Below the pieces are notes generated by a model that searched no databases, was not told where the DNA came from, and was given only the letters and a program-made list of their open reading frames with translations. Of a stretch of DNA of 15,724 bases, positions 15,603 through 15,724 are shown piece after piece (position 1 is the stretch's first letter; each line of letters begins with the position of its first letter). Origin of the DNA: an uncultured Chitinophagaceae bacterium (lineage in GTDB: Bacteria > Bacteroidota > Bacteroidia > Chitinophagales > Chitinophagaceae); NCBI GenBank assembly GCA_946885335.1, contig CAMPGG010000048.1, forward strand, positions 1 to 15,724, read 5' to 3'. Both the position numbers and the translations under genes were made by a program.

Positions 15603-15724
15603 TTAATTCACAGGTAGCTGAATGTGAAATTCCGATCCTTCTCCCTCCTTTGTTTTCACCTTTAATTCTCCTCCATGCGCTTTTACAATATCATAACTTA
15701 AACTCAATCCCAACCCTGTTCCTG
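15603..15724 (-). CDS. Histidine kinase, C-terminal end of the ATPase domain (cut by the window edge)
   Basis: The 39 complete residues before the stop read [20 protein letters not shown] and onward to FHIQLPVN. This is the G2 box and final strands of a HATPase_c domain. The rest of the gene lies beyond 15724. It is closely similar to the end of the 10233-12182 kinase (GTGLGLSMSYDI ... HGGEL ... IIRLPN), so it belongs to the same kinase group. It ends 91 bases before the GAF-like gene starts and may head the same leftward transcription unit. Confidence 0.9.
   Translation of the reverse strand, partial: GTGLGLSLSYDIVKAHGGELKVKTKEGEGSEFHIQLPVN

Overview
The window looks like a chromosomal segment of a Bacteroidota bacterium, most likely a member of Chitinophagaceae or a close relative. 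That placement is an inference from AT-rich DNA, starts without a clear Shine-Dalgarno sequence, the 'EIQNPLNFVNNFSEVSNELI' type of histidine kinase, and protein types (NADP-type ketoglutarate-semialdehyde dehydrogenase, DUF4197 lipoprotein, large GAF-like protein) that I associate with this group. There are 13 protein genes, one of them cut by the right edge. I see no RNA gene, insertion sequence, phage gene or CRISPR array.

Left part (1-4680): a membrane di-iron oxygenase of the sterol desaturase / fatty acid hydroxylase superfamily, resembling alkylglycerol monooxygenase, runs rightward. It converges with a leftward two-gene operon for a dihydrodipicolinate-synthase-family lyase and an alpha-ketoglutarate-semialdehyde dehydrogenase. 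Together these would turn a five- or six-carbon keto-acid intermediate (from hydroxyproline or sugar acids) into 2-oxoglutarate. A divergent DUF4197 lipoprotein gene follows and ends in a textbook intrinsic terminator.

Middle (4681-8630): a 366-base non-coding stretch holds the terminator and two repeat-like blocks. Then come a homodimer-type ABC exporter half-transporter and a small unrecognised protein whose start overlaps the exporter stop (ATGA). The ribosomal S12 methylthiotransferase gene rimO converges on this pair. Upstream of rimO is an intergenic region built of heptamer repeats arranged as an imperfect inverted repeat.

Right part (8822-15724): everything is on the minus strand and most of it is signalling. 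In transcription order it holds the C-terminal end of a histidine kinase (cut), a ~794-residue GAF-like protein, a permuted papain-fold (YiiX-like) hydrolase, a multi-pass histidine kinase with HAMP, a stand-alone receiver, and a receiver fused to a class III nucleotide cyclase. The last three overlap by ATGA at both junctions and so form one translationally coupled module. It predicts phosphorelay control of cyclic nucleotide (probably cAMP) synthesis, and I regard it as the most interesting system here.
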